Assembly (NCBI GenBank): GCA_900767675.1
Contig: CAAFZX010000044.1
Location: forward strand, 124,001 to 188,000
From: an uncultured Collinsella sp.
GTDB taxonomy: Bacteria; Actinomycetota; Coriobacteriia; Coriobacteriales; Coriobacteriaceae
Reading direction: 5' to 3'
DNA: 64,000 nucleotides
Both the position numbers and the translations under genes were made by a program. Under the pieces are notes generated by a model. That model did no database searches and was not told the DNA's origin. It was given only the letters and a program-made list of their open reading frames with translations. Within the stretch, counting starts at the first letter, position 1; each line of letters starts with the position of its first letter. Of the stretch, positions 41,632-50,204 are shown in pieces.

Positions 41632-43369
41632 GGTCTAAGTATCCTCTCACGTCTGCTTCGTAGTCCTCGATAATTTGCGGTCCTGCTGGGCCAAATTCAA
41701 TAATGGTGTCGCCCACCAGGTCAAAGAGCGCTTCGTTGATGCTATCGACGAGCATGTCCTCACTCTTGCCCGACTGTGCCACCGCCGATGCCGTCTGCGC
41801 TGCGTTTTGCTCGAGTAGTGCTCGAAGATAGGCGTCTGCGGCGGGGTCGAGTGCGGACGCGGTGTCGGCGGGCGTGGGCGCCGATACGAGGAGCGGGGCT
41901 ACGACGCCAAACTGCTCGGTGGAGATGGTCGGCTCGCTAGCCTCGTCCTGCTGCATGGTCGTCGCGACTGGTTCGGCGATCGTGTCGGCCACGGGCTCGG
42001 CTTCCCGTCGTTCGGCAACTGCCACCTCGGCATCCGCAAGCGTGCCGTCCTCGCGTTCCTCGTCGATCAAAAGCGCCTCGCGCGTTTGTGCGGCGGCGCT
42101 CCGAATGTGCCCCAGCTGGCTCAGGTCGATATCGATCTTGACGGGCTGATGTGCGGCATCCCATGAAAGCCATGCCACGATCTCGTCATCGATAATTTTA
42201 GCCAGATATTTGGGGACCTTCTCTTCCTTAAGGGGATGGTCGGGGTCCAGTGCCAAGCGCAGACGCTGATCACAAGCGCGCATCATCTCACCGAGCTTGC
42301 TGCTCTTTTGCCTACTACCATGGATACGCATGCATTCCCAAAAGCCATTTTGGCAGCGGTAGATGTGAATGGGGTCCAGACGATATTCGCAGTCTTCGTG
42401 GCGCTCGGGCGCAAAGAACACGGCCGAGGCAAACATGGTGTAGGACATGGCCGTCTCCTCCCCAAACAAGCTCGCTACGATGCCGGTCTTTCGGTGCGTG
42501 TCATAGTAGCGCGCCATACGGACATACACGGCGCATGCCACGTGGCGCAGGTCGCGATGGTGGCTGCGGTCGAGTCGCGAGTTATTCAGGTTGTACGTCG
42601 AGAGTGCGTCGATGGCAGCCATGAGCCGCTCCTCATGCGCCTCATCGGGCGGAAGGGGGAGCGTGGGCTCGGATTTCTTGCGACGCGCAGGCGCCAGGTC
42701 CGACGGTGCCGGCGCGGGTACAAGGTCTCGTGCCGCGCGCCGCAGCTCGATAAGGGCGTTATCGAACATGACGGTTTTAGAGTCACGAAGCAGCTTGGGG
42801 TCGAGCCCGTGGAACACGGCGTAGTCCTGCAGCCACACGCGTGCGAACCGGTCGATGCCGGGTTCAAAGGCGCGATAGGCATCCCAAAATGCCCTGATCT
42901 TGTCATAGCCGTCACGCGGATTGTCGACGCCAATGCCGCAGATCAATTCGTAGAGATACAGAAAAGCAAACGAGGTCGATGTCTCCTCGATATTGCCGCG
43001 GCGCACTCGGGCACGCCAGGTAAAGTAGCCGCGCAGCTGTCGATCGCTCATGGCGTTGTAGGTGGGAAAGTACGACTTAAAGGTGCCGTTGTAGGGGCAA
43101 TCGTCCTCGAAGTCGGCCATCAGCAGACCTTGGCGGTAAAAGAGCTCAGCCTCCGATAGCCAACGCCCCGCGCCGCCTTTGGGATCATCTTGCCAGCGTG
43201 ATATCTCGCGCATCTTGCGGTACTGGTCGGGGAGGAAGTTCTGCATCTGTCGACCGGTCTTGAGAATCGGCTCGTCAGCATAGATTTCGTTTGAGAAGCG
43301 GGCGGACTGATGGGTCCGGGCCTCGGCCATAATGCGCTCGATGAGCATCTTGACGTCCTGGTCGGCCAC
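41624..43369 (-). CDS. TerB_N/TerB_C-domain protein
   Basis: This 581-residue protein has an N-terminal TerB_N-like region (residues 20-170; AMSDRQLRGYFTWRARVRRG and FLYLYELICGIGVDNP are the best anchors) and a C-terminal half with TerB_C-like features, with an acidic, low-complexity linker near residues 430-510. TerB-N proteins occur in stress and DNA-processing gene clusters, often with an ATPase and a helicase, as here. The GTG at 43369 follows AGGAGAGGG. It heads a three-gene operon with the BrxD-like ATPase and Lhr-like helicase. The biochemical role is not known. Confidence 0.78.
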   Translation of the reverse strand: MADQDVKMLIERIMAEARTHQSARFSNEIYADEPILKTGRQMQNFLPDQYRKMREISRWQDDPKGGAGRWLSEAELFYRQGLLMADFEDDCPYNGTFKSYFPTYNAMSDRQLRGYFTWRARVRRGNIEETSTSFAFLYLYELICGIGVDNPRDGYDKIRAFWDAYRAFEPGIDRFARVWLQDYAVFHGLDPKLLRDSKTVMFDNALIELRRAARDLVPAPAPSDLAPARRKKSEPTLPLPPDEAHEERLMAAIDALSTYNLNNSRLDRSHHRDLRHVACAVYVRMARYYDTHRKTGIVASLFGEETAMSYTMFASAVFFAPERHEDCEYRLDPIHIYRCQNGFWECMRIHGSRQKSSKLGEMMRACDQRLRLALDPDHPLKEEKVPKYLAKIIDDEIVAWLSWDAAHQPVKIDIDLSQLGHIRSAAAQTREALLIDEEREDGTLADAEVAVAERREAEPVADTIAEPVATTMQQDEASEPTISTEQFGVVAPLLVSAPTPADTASALDPAADAYLRALLEQNAAQTASAVAQSGKSEDMLVDSINEALFDLVGDTIIEFGPAGPQIIEDYEADVRGYLDHE

Positions 43370-43458
43370 CGCCCTCTCCTCTCCCTATATGGTGTCGGTG
43401 ACCTCATATCATAGCACAGCATCAAACAGATGTTCGAGATACCGCTGTGTAGATAGAT

Positions 43459-44175
43459 TTAGACCAGGAGGGCGTAGATGACCGCCACGACGACGGAAGG
43501 GAGCATGTTGGCCGTGCGGAAGGTCTGAGGTCGAATAAGGTTAACGCCAACACAGAAGATGAGCATGGAGCCCACAAGCGAAAGGCTGTCGAGGGCTGCG
43601 GTGGTCATGATGGGGGAGAGTGCGCCGGCAAAAAGCGTGATCGTGCCCTGGAATACGGCAACGGGCAGGGCCGAGAAGATGCAGCCGCGGCCAAGCGAGG
43701 CCGTCATGGTGCAGACGATGATGCAGTCCAGCGCGCCCTTCAGGGCAAGCGTGGACCAGTCGCCGAGCAGACCGTCCTGAATCGATCCTACGATGGCCAT
43801 GGCGCCGATGCACACGGTGAGCGATGCCGAGACAAAGGCGTTGGTGAACTCGTTGTCGCCTTCACTGCCGGTTTTGCGCTTGAGCCATTCGCCGAGGTTC
43901 TCGATGGCGGCCTCCAGGTTGATGGCCTCGCCGATGAGCGAACCGAGGGCAAATGAGACGATAAGCATGGTGGTGCCGGTGGTCGCCAATGCCTCTCCAT
44001 CGATGACGAGCATCTTTTGCACGGTGCCGCCCAGGCCGATAAACAGAACGCACAACCCCGACGCCTTCATGAGCGTATCTTGGATGCGGGGCGTAATGAA
44101 GCGCCCACCCATGAGACCCAACAGACCGCCCGCGATCAAAAGCGCGACATTGATGATCGTTCCTAAACCCGGCAT
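43459..44175 (-). CDS. DUF554 membrane protein
   Basis: This 238-residue protein has six to seven hydrophobic helices (GTIINVALLIAGGLLGLMGG, SLTVCIGAMAIVGSIQDG, GRGCIFSALPVAVFQG). It matches the DUF554 family, whose members are predicted small-molecule transporters, possibly for polyamines or metals. The ATG at 44175 follows AGGAGGG; a longer frame to 44199 has no SD. It stands alone between the TerB_N operon and the secreted-protein operon. Confidence 0.88.
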   Translation of the reverse strand: MPGLGTIINVALLIAGGLLGLMGGRFITPRIQDTLMKASGLCVLFIGLGGTVQKMLVIDGEALATTGTTMLIVSFALGSLIGEAINLEAAIENLGEWLKRKTGSEGDNEFTNAFVSASLTVCIGAMAIVGSIQDGLLGDWSTLALKGALDCIIVCTMTASLGRGCIFSALPVAVFQGTITLFAGALSPIMTTAALDSLSLVGSMLIFCVGVNLIRPQTFRTANMLPSVVVAVIYALLV

Positions 44176-44264
44176 GAACCCTCCTGTAATTGATGCCAAC
44201 GCGGCAATCGTAGCAGAACGGGGAGGGGAGCGCTCAGCATCTGAGCCAAGCGGCGGTTAGTGGT

Positions 44265-45665
44265 TTACAGGACGGGACTAAAGTCGAAGCGCAGCGTCAT
44301 GAGGTGCTGCGGGGATTCGATGGCTGCGGCAATGATGTCGGCATCTCGTGCACGATCGAACCCTTCAAGTTCCATTTGATAGGGGAAGTCTTCTTGGATA
44401 CCGATGCGACGGGGAACCAAAAGCTTGGTTCCGTCGAATTCTTCGGTTCGCGTTCCGTCTGTTGCAACGGAATAAAGGTGTAACTTGGCGGTCGTTGCGG
44501 CATCAAGTGCCGAGATAGCTTGGATATCGTTCGATGCACTCCTTGCTCCCACTGCTGTAAGTGCCGTAGGCGCGACGACTTCACCCGAAGGCAAAAAGAC
44601 GAGCTCGACGGTATTGGGGAATGTGATGAGGATGGTTTTACGGCGGGGCGCATCGGCAGCGACTGGCTCAATGTTTGCGGCATCGACGGTTTCCGTGTGG
44701 TCGAGCGCGACCATCATGCAACAGTTGCCTTCGTCGACATCTGGGGGAGCGGCAAAGTCCAGGCCGTCTTTCGGTTGGGGATCGCCTAATTCGGTGGCGG
44801 TGCCGTCTGGCTTCTCGAGAGGAGCCACAGCGTTGTCTTCTGATGATGCATCGTCTGCATCGTCAACATGTGCCGGTGCGTCTGCGACCTCGTCTTTGGG
44901 AGATTTGTCATTATCGCTAGATATAGGAGCAGCAATCCCGACGGACCCCACTCCGTGCCATGTCATTTGGAGCAGCGCCGGATCGGCGAGAATGCGCTGC
45001 GCACCTTGCGCCTGGGTATCGATATTGATGGGGGCGGGTTCTGATCCGCGCGTGAGGATGAGCGAGCCCTTCTGTCTATTGCTTTGAGTCTCTTGATCGT
45101 CCGCGTCGCCAGCGTGGAACAGCAAAGGGGCGTCCCCCGTTGCGACGGCTTCGGTGCCCGCCTTGGTCAGTCGCAGCGATGCCGTAAAGGAGATGATGGG
45201 CTGCGCGCCATCGACATTCGAGGGAACGCAGCCCAGGCATACACCCCCTCCTTCTTCTTCATAGGCCGCGCTGTCGAAGACGACCTTCGCCCCGTTCGCC
45301 GAGTCATCGACCGAGTCAATATCGATGCGCAGCTCTAAGTCGCATGGGTCGCCATCGGCGTCGACTGCGGCCGATTTCCATGTGCAGATGGCATAACCTG
45401 TCTGGGAGCCGTTCTCCTTGTCCGGTCGCTTGATATCCACGACTATCGAGTCGTCCGTATTGCGGTGAAGGCATCCCGAGGTTCGGACCGTGGCATGTGC
45501 GAGCGAAAAACGTTGGCAGGCGACGATACCCGACGAATTCGTCACGGGGTTCAGAGCTTGCGGTAAGGAGTTTGCCGTGGCGGGCGTCGCCCAAGCGGCG
45601 AGAGGCGTACCGCTCGCCAGTGCGCTGCAGAGCGCGGCAACGGACAAAAGGTTTTTGGGTGCCAT
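44265..45665 (-). CDS. Secreted hypothetical protein of the surface operon
   Basis: This 466-residue protein has a signal peptide (residues 1-26, ALASGTPLAAWA before the cut). The mature part is acidic and rich in Asp/Ala with several Cys (CLGCVPS, NCCMM), and has no membrane anchor or sortase motif. Residues 250-300 are low complexity. I do not recognise a family. It is the last of five genes on one strand (47438 down to 44265), and with its signal peptide it is probably part of a surface structure made by that operon. AGGAGAACC precedes the ATG. Confidence 0.75.
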   Translation of the reverse strand: MAPKNLLSVAALCSALASGTPLAAWATPATANSLPQALNPVTNSSGIVACQRFSLAHATVRTSGCLHRNTDDSIVVDIKRPDKENGSQTGYAICTWKSAAVDADGDPCDLELRIDIDSVDDSANGAKVVFDSAAYEEEGGGVCLGCVPSNVDGAQPIISFTASLRLTKAGTEAVATGDAPLLFHAGDADDQETQSNRQKGSLILTRGSEPAPINIDTQAQGAQRILADPALLQMTWHGVGSVGIAAPISSDNDKSPKDEVADAPAHVDDADDASSEDNAVAPLEKPDGTATELGDPQPKDGLDFAAPPDVDEGNCCMMVALDHTETVDAANIEPVAADAPRRKTILITFPNTVELVFLPSGEVVAPTALTAVGARSASNDIQAISALDAATTAKLHLYSVATDGTRTEEFDGTKLLVPRRIGIQEDFPYQMELEGFDRARDADIIAAAIESPQHLMTLRFDFSPVL

Positions 45666-45704
45666 GGTTCTCCTATCTATTCCGCGTACTCCGGTCGTGC
45701 TTGG

Positions 45705-45965
45705 CTATCGGTTGCGTTTGATGTGCAGGCCAAGGCACGTCAGTCCTGCTCCCACCGTGGCGACGCCTGCCGCAATGAGTTGCCGGGTGTCGCTCGTCTG
45801 AGCGAGCGGCTCGTGACGGCTGCCGCGATTAAGGCCCGAAAGGTCGACGGTCACTTCTGTGGCCGCCTGCGTTTGCTCTTGTTGAGCAAAGGCCATGGCA
45901 GGTGCGGACGCCAAGATGCCGACGATGGCGGCCAGTGCAATCGCCTTAGGACGTGGCGTGCGCAC
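45705..45965 (-). CDS. Small surface protein with LAQTSD sorting-like signal
   Basis: This 86-residue protein has a signal peptide (residues 1-27), a short mature part, then LAQTSD (54-59), a hydrophobic segment (63-80) and a basic tail HIKRNR. That is the layout of a sortase substrate; class E sortases use LAxTG, and here the Gly is Ser, so anchoring is uncertain. The GTG at 45965 overlaps the end of the preceding gene by 20 nt. In WxL gene clusters of Firmicutes a similar tiny LPxTG protein is present. Confidence 0.6.
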   Translation of the reverse strand: MRTPRPKAIALAAIVGILASAPAMAFAQQEQTQAATEVTVDLSGLNRGSRHEPLAQTSDTRQLIAAGVATVGAGLTCLGLHIKRNR

Positions 45966-46548
45966 CGGGCTCGACCGTCCAAGTGATGCTTGCCACTTGA
46001 TCTCCCGTACCGGTGGCGTGGTAGATGTCACGCGTGACGCGGGCGACGTGGCCACTCACATTGAGCTTGATTTTGTCCGTTCCGTCGGCAATGCCCTGGT
46101 ACTTCATGTCGAAGCTTGCGTCTTTGGAAAGATCGAGGCCCGTAGTCTGAGTCGCCGAGCTGGCATCCTTTTCTGCCTTATCGGGGCCAACCTTAAAATC
46201 GATGGAGTTCTGGGCCGAGCCCGTCTTTGCGTCTGCAACGATTGTCCAGTCGTTCTTGGCCGTGACCTTCATGTTGGTGACGTGGATGCCATATGCCGAG
46301 AGGTTGTCGATGGTAATCGTTTTGTCGGAGGGTCCTACAAGCGTTCCGTCGGCTTTGGCGGCAAAGGGGATGACCGTTGGCGCCTTAAACGAAACATTGC
46401 TAATGTCGGCCTTCACCGTCACATCGGTGGTTCCAACGCGCACCTCTGCCATGGCCGCCGTTGGCGCGGCGCCCATCGCAAGTGCGAGCGTAAGCCCTGC
46501 GCCCACGGCGAGTGCCCTGGCTCCGCTCAGGTTCCTGGGTGTGTTCAT
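45946..46548 (-). CDS. Secreted WxL-like surface protein
   Basis: This 200-residue protein has a clear signal peptide (residues 1-34, GAAPTAAMA end). The mature domain is all-beta in character and has two Trp motifs, NDWTIV (Trp101) and SITWTVEP (Trp190) near the C-terminus. The second resembles the distal WxL motif (TWxLxxxP) that binds peptidoglycan in low-GC Gram-positives. Membership is tentative because Leu is replaced by Val. AAAGGATCG precedes the ATG. The neighbours are also secreted. Confidence 0.65.
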   Translation of the reverse strand: MNTPRNLSGARALAVGAGLTLALAMGAAPTAAMAEVRVGTTDVTVKADISNVSFKAPTVIPFAAKADGTLVGPSDKTITIDNLSAYGIHVTNMKVTAKNDWTIVADAKTGSAQNSIDFKVGPDKAEKDASSATQTTGLDLSKDASFDMKYQGIADGTDKIKLNVSGHVARVTRDIYHATGTGDQVASITWTVEPGAHATS

Positions 46549-46635
46549 AATCGATCCTTTCTGCTCGTCACGGACTGTTTCCGTGATGGTTGGACGAATG
46601 GGGGCAGGGTGTTGCCCCTGCGAGCGCGTCTGCTA

Positions 46636-47145
46636 CTAGCCTTCTGCCTGGGTCACCCGCACTTTGACACGCGTCGGATTGCCGTGGGTGTCGTAGGTCT
46701 TGGCATCGAGTGCCTGAATTTCGATATATGCCTCGCCTTCTTGGATATCGCCGGCGGGGCAGGTCTCAACCGTCTTGCCGGTTTCGACCACACCGGACTC
46801 ATAGATGGTCTCGTCGTTTTGAATCACGCGGAAGCGCTGGGGAAACTTGTTGTCTTGGACGTTTTGCACGTTGACGCGCAACTTGCCGCCTTCCTGCAAC
46901 TGTGCGACCGGCGCGACCGAGATCGTCATCATGTTGTCGCGGACGATGGCGTCGAGCTCATCCTGGATTTCTTGGCGCGATTTACCCTCTGCCGTCGTGA
47001 CTGAGGCGCCCGCTTCGGGTACGGGCTGCGACTGCCAGGCGTATAGCCCTACGGCGATGAGGGCGCAGGCGATAGCCAGGCAGACAACGACGAGTTTCTT
47101 GCGTCGCCCCAGTCCTGCAAGGCGGGGCAGCTTCTTCGCACTCAT
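46636..47145 (-). CDS. Membrane-anchored extracytoplasmic protein
   Basis: This 169-residue protein has one membrane helix near the N-terminus (KLVVVCLAIACALIAVGLYA) preceded by basic residues, so the rest faces outward. The external part (residues 45-169) looks like one Ig-like beta domain (ISVAPVAQLQEGGKLRVNVQ, VKVRVTQAEG). I do not recognise a family. Its ATG overlaps the stop of the previous gene (ATGA), so both are translated together. Confidence 0.75.
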   Translation of the reverse strand: MSAKKLPRLAGLGRRKKLVVVCLAIACALIAVGLYAWQSQPVPEAGASVTTAEGKSRQEIQDELDAIVRDNMMTISVAPVAQLQEGGKLRVNVQNVQDNKFPQRFRVIQNDETIYESGVVETGKTVETCPAGDIQEGEAYIEIQALDAKTYDTHGNPTRVKVRVTQAEG

Positions 47146-47438
47146 GCGGCGTCCTTGGTGGTGTAAACACGCGCGAACGTGGACGGGTCCGCTCCAAAGA
47201 GCATGTGAAGCATCAGGCGGCGCGAGTAGATGAGCTCGTCGAAGTCGTGAGGGAGCTCGATGTTGTGGATACGCGCGATGTGGTGGGCGAGCGCCGAGAA
47301 CGACTCGGGGTCGCAGATAACATCGGTGGTGACGTGGTAGACCGCCGTATCGGGGAACGCCTCTTCGTCGAAAGGCAGGAGATAGGGATCGTCGTCGACC
47401 TCGATGGCGACGCCGTACTGGGGCCAGTAATATGCCAT
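47142..47438 (-). CDS. Hypothetical 98-residue protein, first gene of surface operon
   Basis: This is a small soluble protein with no signal peptide, starting AYYWPQYGVAIEVDDDPYLLP. The piece VAIEVDDD recalls the core of DUF559-like nucleases, but the remainder does not support that. AGGGGAGG lies before the ATG, and a perfect 8-bp inverted repeat lies 22 bp upstream. It is coupled to the membrane protein gene by a 4-nt overlap. It may be a cytoplasmic regulator or chaperone of the operon; the function is unknown. Confidence 0.6.
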   Translation of the reverse strand: MAYYWPQYGVAIEVDDDPYLLPFDEEAFPDTAVYHVTTDVICDPESFSALAHHIARIHNIELPHDFDELIYSRRLMLHMLFGADPSTFARVYTTKDAA

Positions 47439-47459
47439 GGGAACCTCCCTGCTTCTGGG

Positions 47460-47483
47460 GCCAAAACTTCCATTGGTTTTGGC
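47460..47483. promoter_or_regulatory. Inverted repeat before the surface operon
   Basis: GCCAAAAC and GTTTTGGC are 8-bp arms with an 8-nt spacer, 22 bp before the operon start codon. The position fits a repressor operator or leader stem. Confidence 0.45.
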
Positions 47484-47511
47484 TGTTGATGCCGACCGTA
47501 TCAGTCACTAC

Positions 47512-47548
47512 TTGACCAATTTCTGACCAAATGCTTGACGGATTGACA
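47512..47548. promoter_or_regulatory. TTGACC direct-repeat array
   Basis: TGAC recurs at 47513, 47524, 47536 and 47544, with TTGACCAA, CTGACCAA and TTGACG contexts. The first spacings of 11 and 12 bp equal one helix turn, as for tandem response-regulator sites. It lies in the 346-bp gap between two divergent operons; no gene is seen in the rest of the gap (47549-47784), which is AT-richer and holds the SD GGGGGAG of the LDH gene. Confidence 0.4.
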
Positions 47549-47784
47549 TCTCCGCAGGTAAAAGATGGTAAAAATTACTTCAACTTTTTTCGAGCGCCAA
47601 TTACGTGGTCGCTGGCGGTAAAGCGACATGTGTCAAAAGCATCGTCTGCCGAGGAAACCTTGCCGCTCGCCGAATTGCACGAACGTAAAAATCGCCAATT
47701 ATGGAGACGGTCTCGAACACGTCGACGAAACGATGCGGTAACATCTCCCTGCAAACACTGTAGTTAGCTAAAGGGGGAGTTCGC

Positions 47785-49386
47785 GTGTCTGCAACCATCA
47801 AACCCTTCACCGACGAGTTCGAGGAGTATGGCCGCGATGAGTCTCGCACATCGGGCGAGGCCTCGAGCATCTCGTTTCCGACAACGGAGGACGAGGTCCG
47901 CGCCATTTTGAAAAAGCTCCATGCCGAGCGTGTCCCGGTGACGGTTCAGGGTGCCCGGACCGGTCTTGCCGCCGGCGCCGTGCCTCATGGCGGTCACGTT
48001 CTCAATACTTCCCGTATGAATCGCTACCTAGGCATTCGCCGCGATGAGCAGGGCCGCTTTCTTTTGCGTGTGGCGCCCGGCGTCGTGCTGTCTGAGCTGC
48101 GCAAGCAACTGGGCAAAAAAGTGCTGCCGACTGCCGGCTGGGACCGGGCATCACTTGAGGCCTACGAGGAGTTCCAGGAAGCTCCCGAGCAATTCTTTCC
48201 TACCGATCCCACCGAGGCATCTGCCTGCCTGGGCGGTATGGCGGCATGCAACGCTTCCGGCGCCCGTAGCTACGCTTACGGCCCCATGCGCCCTCACGTC
48301 ACGGGCCTTCATGTCGCGCTGACCGATGGCGACCTGCTCGAGCTTCACCGTGGCGAGGTTTTTGCACAGGGTCGTCGCCTTTCGCTCGTCACGGTGCAGG
48401 GCCGCACGCTCGAGCTCGACCTTCCCGACTACACCATGCCCAAGACTAAAAATGCTTCGGGCTATTTCGTTGCTGACGATATGGATGCCATCGATCTGTT
48501 TATCGGTGCGTGTGGCACACTCGGCGTCATCACCGAGCTCGAGATTGCCCTGCAGGCGGCGCCTGCGGTCGTTTGGGGCGTGAGCTGCTTCTTTGACAGC
48601 GAAGACAAGGCTGTGTCCTTCACCGATTCTGTGCGCCCCGTCCTGTCCCACGCGGCTGCCATCGAATATTTCGATGCGGGCGCCCTGGATATCCTGCGTC
48701 GCCAGCGTGAGCAGTCGACTGCGTTCGCCTCGCTGCCGGCGCTCGACAAAGACGCCAAGGTCTGTGTTTACGTGGAGCTCGACTGCGACGACGAAGCCCA
48801 GGCGACTGAGGAGCTGTATCACTTGGGGTGGGTACTGGAGCTTGCGGGCGGCAGCGACGATGCGACATGGGTCGCGCGCACCGAGGTCGATCGCGAGTGT
48901 CAGCGATTCTTCCGCCATGCGGTGCCCGAGAGCGTCAACATGCTCATCGACGAGCGTCGCCGCACGGATCCCACCATCACCAAACTGGGTTCGGACATGT
49001 CGGTGCCCAACGCACGCTTGGCCGATGTCATCGCCCTCTATCGCCGCACGTTGGCCGAAAGCGGGCTTGAGTCTGCCGCCTGGGGGCACATCGGTAACAA
49101 CCATCTGCATGTGAACATTCTGCCGCGCGATGCGCAGGATTACCGCCGCGGCGGAGAACTCTTTGCCCAGTGGGCTTCCGAGGTCACGGCCATGGGCGGC
49201 GCCGTCTCCGCCGAACACGGCGTCGGCAAGATCAAGGCGGGCTTCCTGGAGACGATGTACGGCCGCGAGGCCATGGTCGAGTCGGCGCGGCTCAAGCTCC
49301 AGCTCGATCCTGCCGGGCAGCTGGGTCGCGGCAACCTGTTTTCGGAGAAGCTCTTGGATGAGCTCGTCCAGAAAGGAGGCGCGTGA
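47785..49386 (+). CDS. FAD-linked lactate/2-hydroxyacid dehydrogenase, GlcD/LctD type
   Basis: This 533-residue flavoprotein has an FAD-binding PCMH domain (VPVTVQGARTGLAAGAVP; PTDPTEASACLGGMAACNASG) and a C-terminal FAD-oxidase domain ending with HIGNNHLHVNI and AEHGVGKIKAGF. It belongs to the GlcD/D-lactate dehydrogenase group. The operon order LDH-EtfB-EtfA fits the Etf-linked lactate dehydrogenase of Acetobacterium, in which LDH and Etf confurcate electrons from lactate and ferredoxin to NAD+. Start GTG at 47785 with GGGGGAG upstream. Confidence 0.92.
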   Translation: MSATIKPFTDEFEEYGRDESRTSGEASSISFPTTEDEVRAILKKLHAERVPVTVQGARTGLAAGAVPHGGHVLNTSRMNRYLGIRRDEQGRFLLRVAPGVVLSELRKQLGKKVLPTAGWDRASLEAYEEFQEAPEQFFPTDPTEASACLGGMAACNASGARSYAYGPMRPHVTGLHVALTDGDLLELHRGEVFAQGRRLSLVTVQGRTLELDLPDYTMPKTKNASGYFVADDMDAIDLFIGACGTLGVITELEIALQAAPAVVWGVSCFFDSEDKAVSFTDSVRPVLSHAAAIEYFDAGALDILRRQREQSTAFASLPALDKDAKVCVYVELDCDDEAQATEELYHLGWVLELAGGSDDATWVARTEVDRECQRFFRHAVPESVNMLIDERRRTDPTITKLGSDMSVPNARLADVIALYRRTLAESGLESAAWGHIGNNHLHVNILPRDAQDYRRGGELFAQWASEVTAMGGAVSAEHGVGKIKAGFLETMYGREAMVESARLKLQLDPAGQLGRGNLFSEKLLDELVQKGGA

Positions 49387-49388
49387 AG

Positions 49389-50204
49389 ATGAGCGATTTC
49401 CATATGGTGGTGTGCGTCAAGGCGGTGCCGGGCAGCACCGAGGTCAAGATGGACCCCAAGACCAATACCATCGTGCGCGATGGCAAGCAGGCGGTCATTA
49501 ATCCCTTTGACGCGAGCGCTTTGGAATGCGCGCTGGCGCTGAAGGACGACTTTATCGGCTTTGGCATGGACGTGCGCGTAACGGTGGTGTCGATGGGCAT
49601 CCCCGCGACCGAATCGCTATTGCGCGACTGCATCGCCCGAGGCGCCGATGACGCACTGCTACTGACCGATCGCGCCTTTGCAGGCGCCGATACCCTGGCA
49701 ACCACCTATGCCCTCAAGTGTGGCATCGAGGCGCTCGACGAGGACTTCGACCTGCTCATCTGCGGCAAGATGGCGGTGGACGGCGATACGGCCCAGATTG
49801 GTCCCGAGCTTGCCGGCGCCTTTGAGATTCCCTGCGTGACCGACGTGAGCTGCGTGCAGAGCGCAGGCTTTACGACCTGTGGTTCACTGGCGCTTGTTCA
49901 CGGCTGCGATGCCGGCGAGGAGACGGTCTATCTTGAGATGCCGTGCGCGATGACGACTGCCAAGGAGATCGGCCAGCTGCGCATGCCGAGCATTGCCGGT
50001 ATTCGTGCGGCCGAGGAGGCGGACGTGCGCGTGGTCAACGCTGCCGACGTGAACGCCGACCCCGCGCGCTGCGGCCTTGCCGGCTCGCCGACACAGGTCG
50101 TGCGATCGTTTGTGCCCGACCGCGACCAAACGTGCGAAGCTGTTGAGGGAACGGCGTCCGAGCAGGCGGCGAAACTTGCCAAGATTATCGAGGGGATGGC
50201 ATAG
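49389..50204 (+). CDS. etfB: Electron-transfer flavoprotein beta subunit
   Basis: This 271-residue protein has the EtfB pattern: VVCVKAVPGSTEV at the N-terminus, NPFDASALECALALKDD, VSMGIPATESLLRDCIARGADDALLLTDRAFAGAD split over two conserved blocks, and CGKMAVDGDTAQIGPELA. The ATG at 49389 has GGAGGCG 6 nt upstream; a GTG at 49383 is too close to it. It overlaps the LDH operon tightly and pairs with the following EtfA. In Etf-linked lactate dehydrogenases this subunit holds the NAD(H)-reactive flavin. Confidence 0.93.
   Translation: MSDFHMVVCVKAVPGSTEVKMDPKTNTIVRDGKQAVINPFDASALECALALKDDFIGFGMDVRVTVVSMGIPATESLLRDCIARGADDALLLTDRAFAGADTLATTYALKCGIEALDEDFDLLICGKMAVDGDTAQIGPELAGAFEIPCVTDVSCVQSAGFTTCGSLALVHGCDAGEETVYLEMPCAMTTAKEIGQLRMPSIAGIRAAEEADVRVVNAADVNADPARCGLAGSPTQVVRSFVPDRDQTCEAVEGTASEQAAKLAKIIEGMA

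Noticed and set aside
28155..43369. One large defence island including the Ski2-like helicase
   Set aside because: The Ski2-like helicase is separated from the TerB_N operon by housekeeping-type genes such as trmB and elp3, so I treat only 37766-43369 as a unit.
37766..43369. Complete BREX system
   Set aside because: Only a BrxD-like ATPase and a helicase are present; no PglZ, PglX methylase, BrxC or BrxL gene is in the window.
47142..47438. DUF559-like nuclease
   Set aside because: Only the short VAIEVDDD stretch is similar; the remaining catalytic pattern is not seen in this 98-residue protein.
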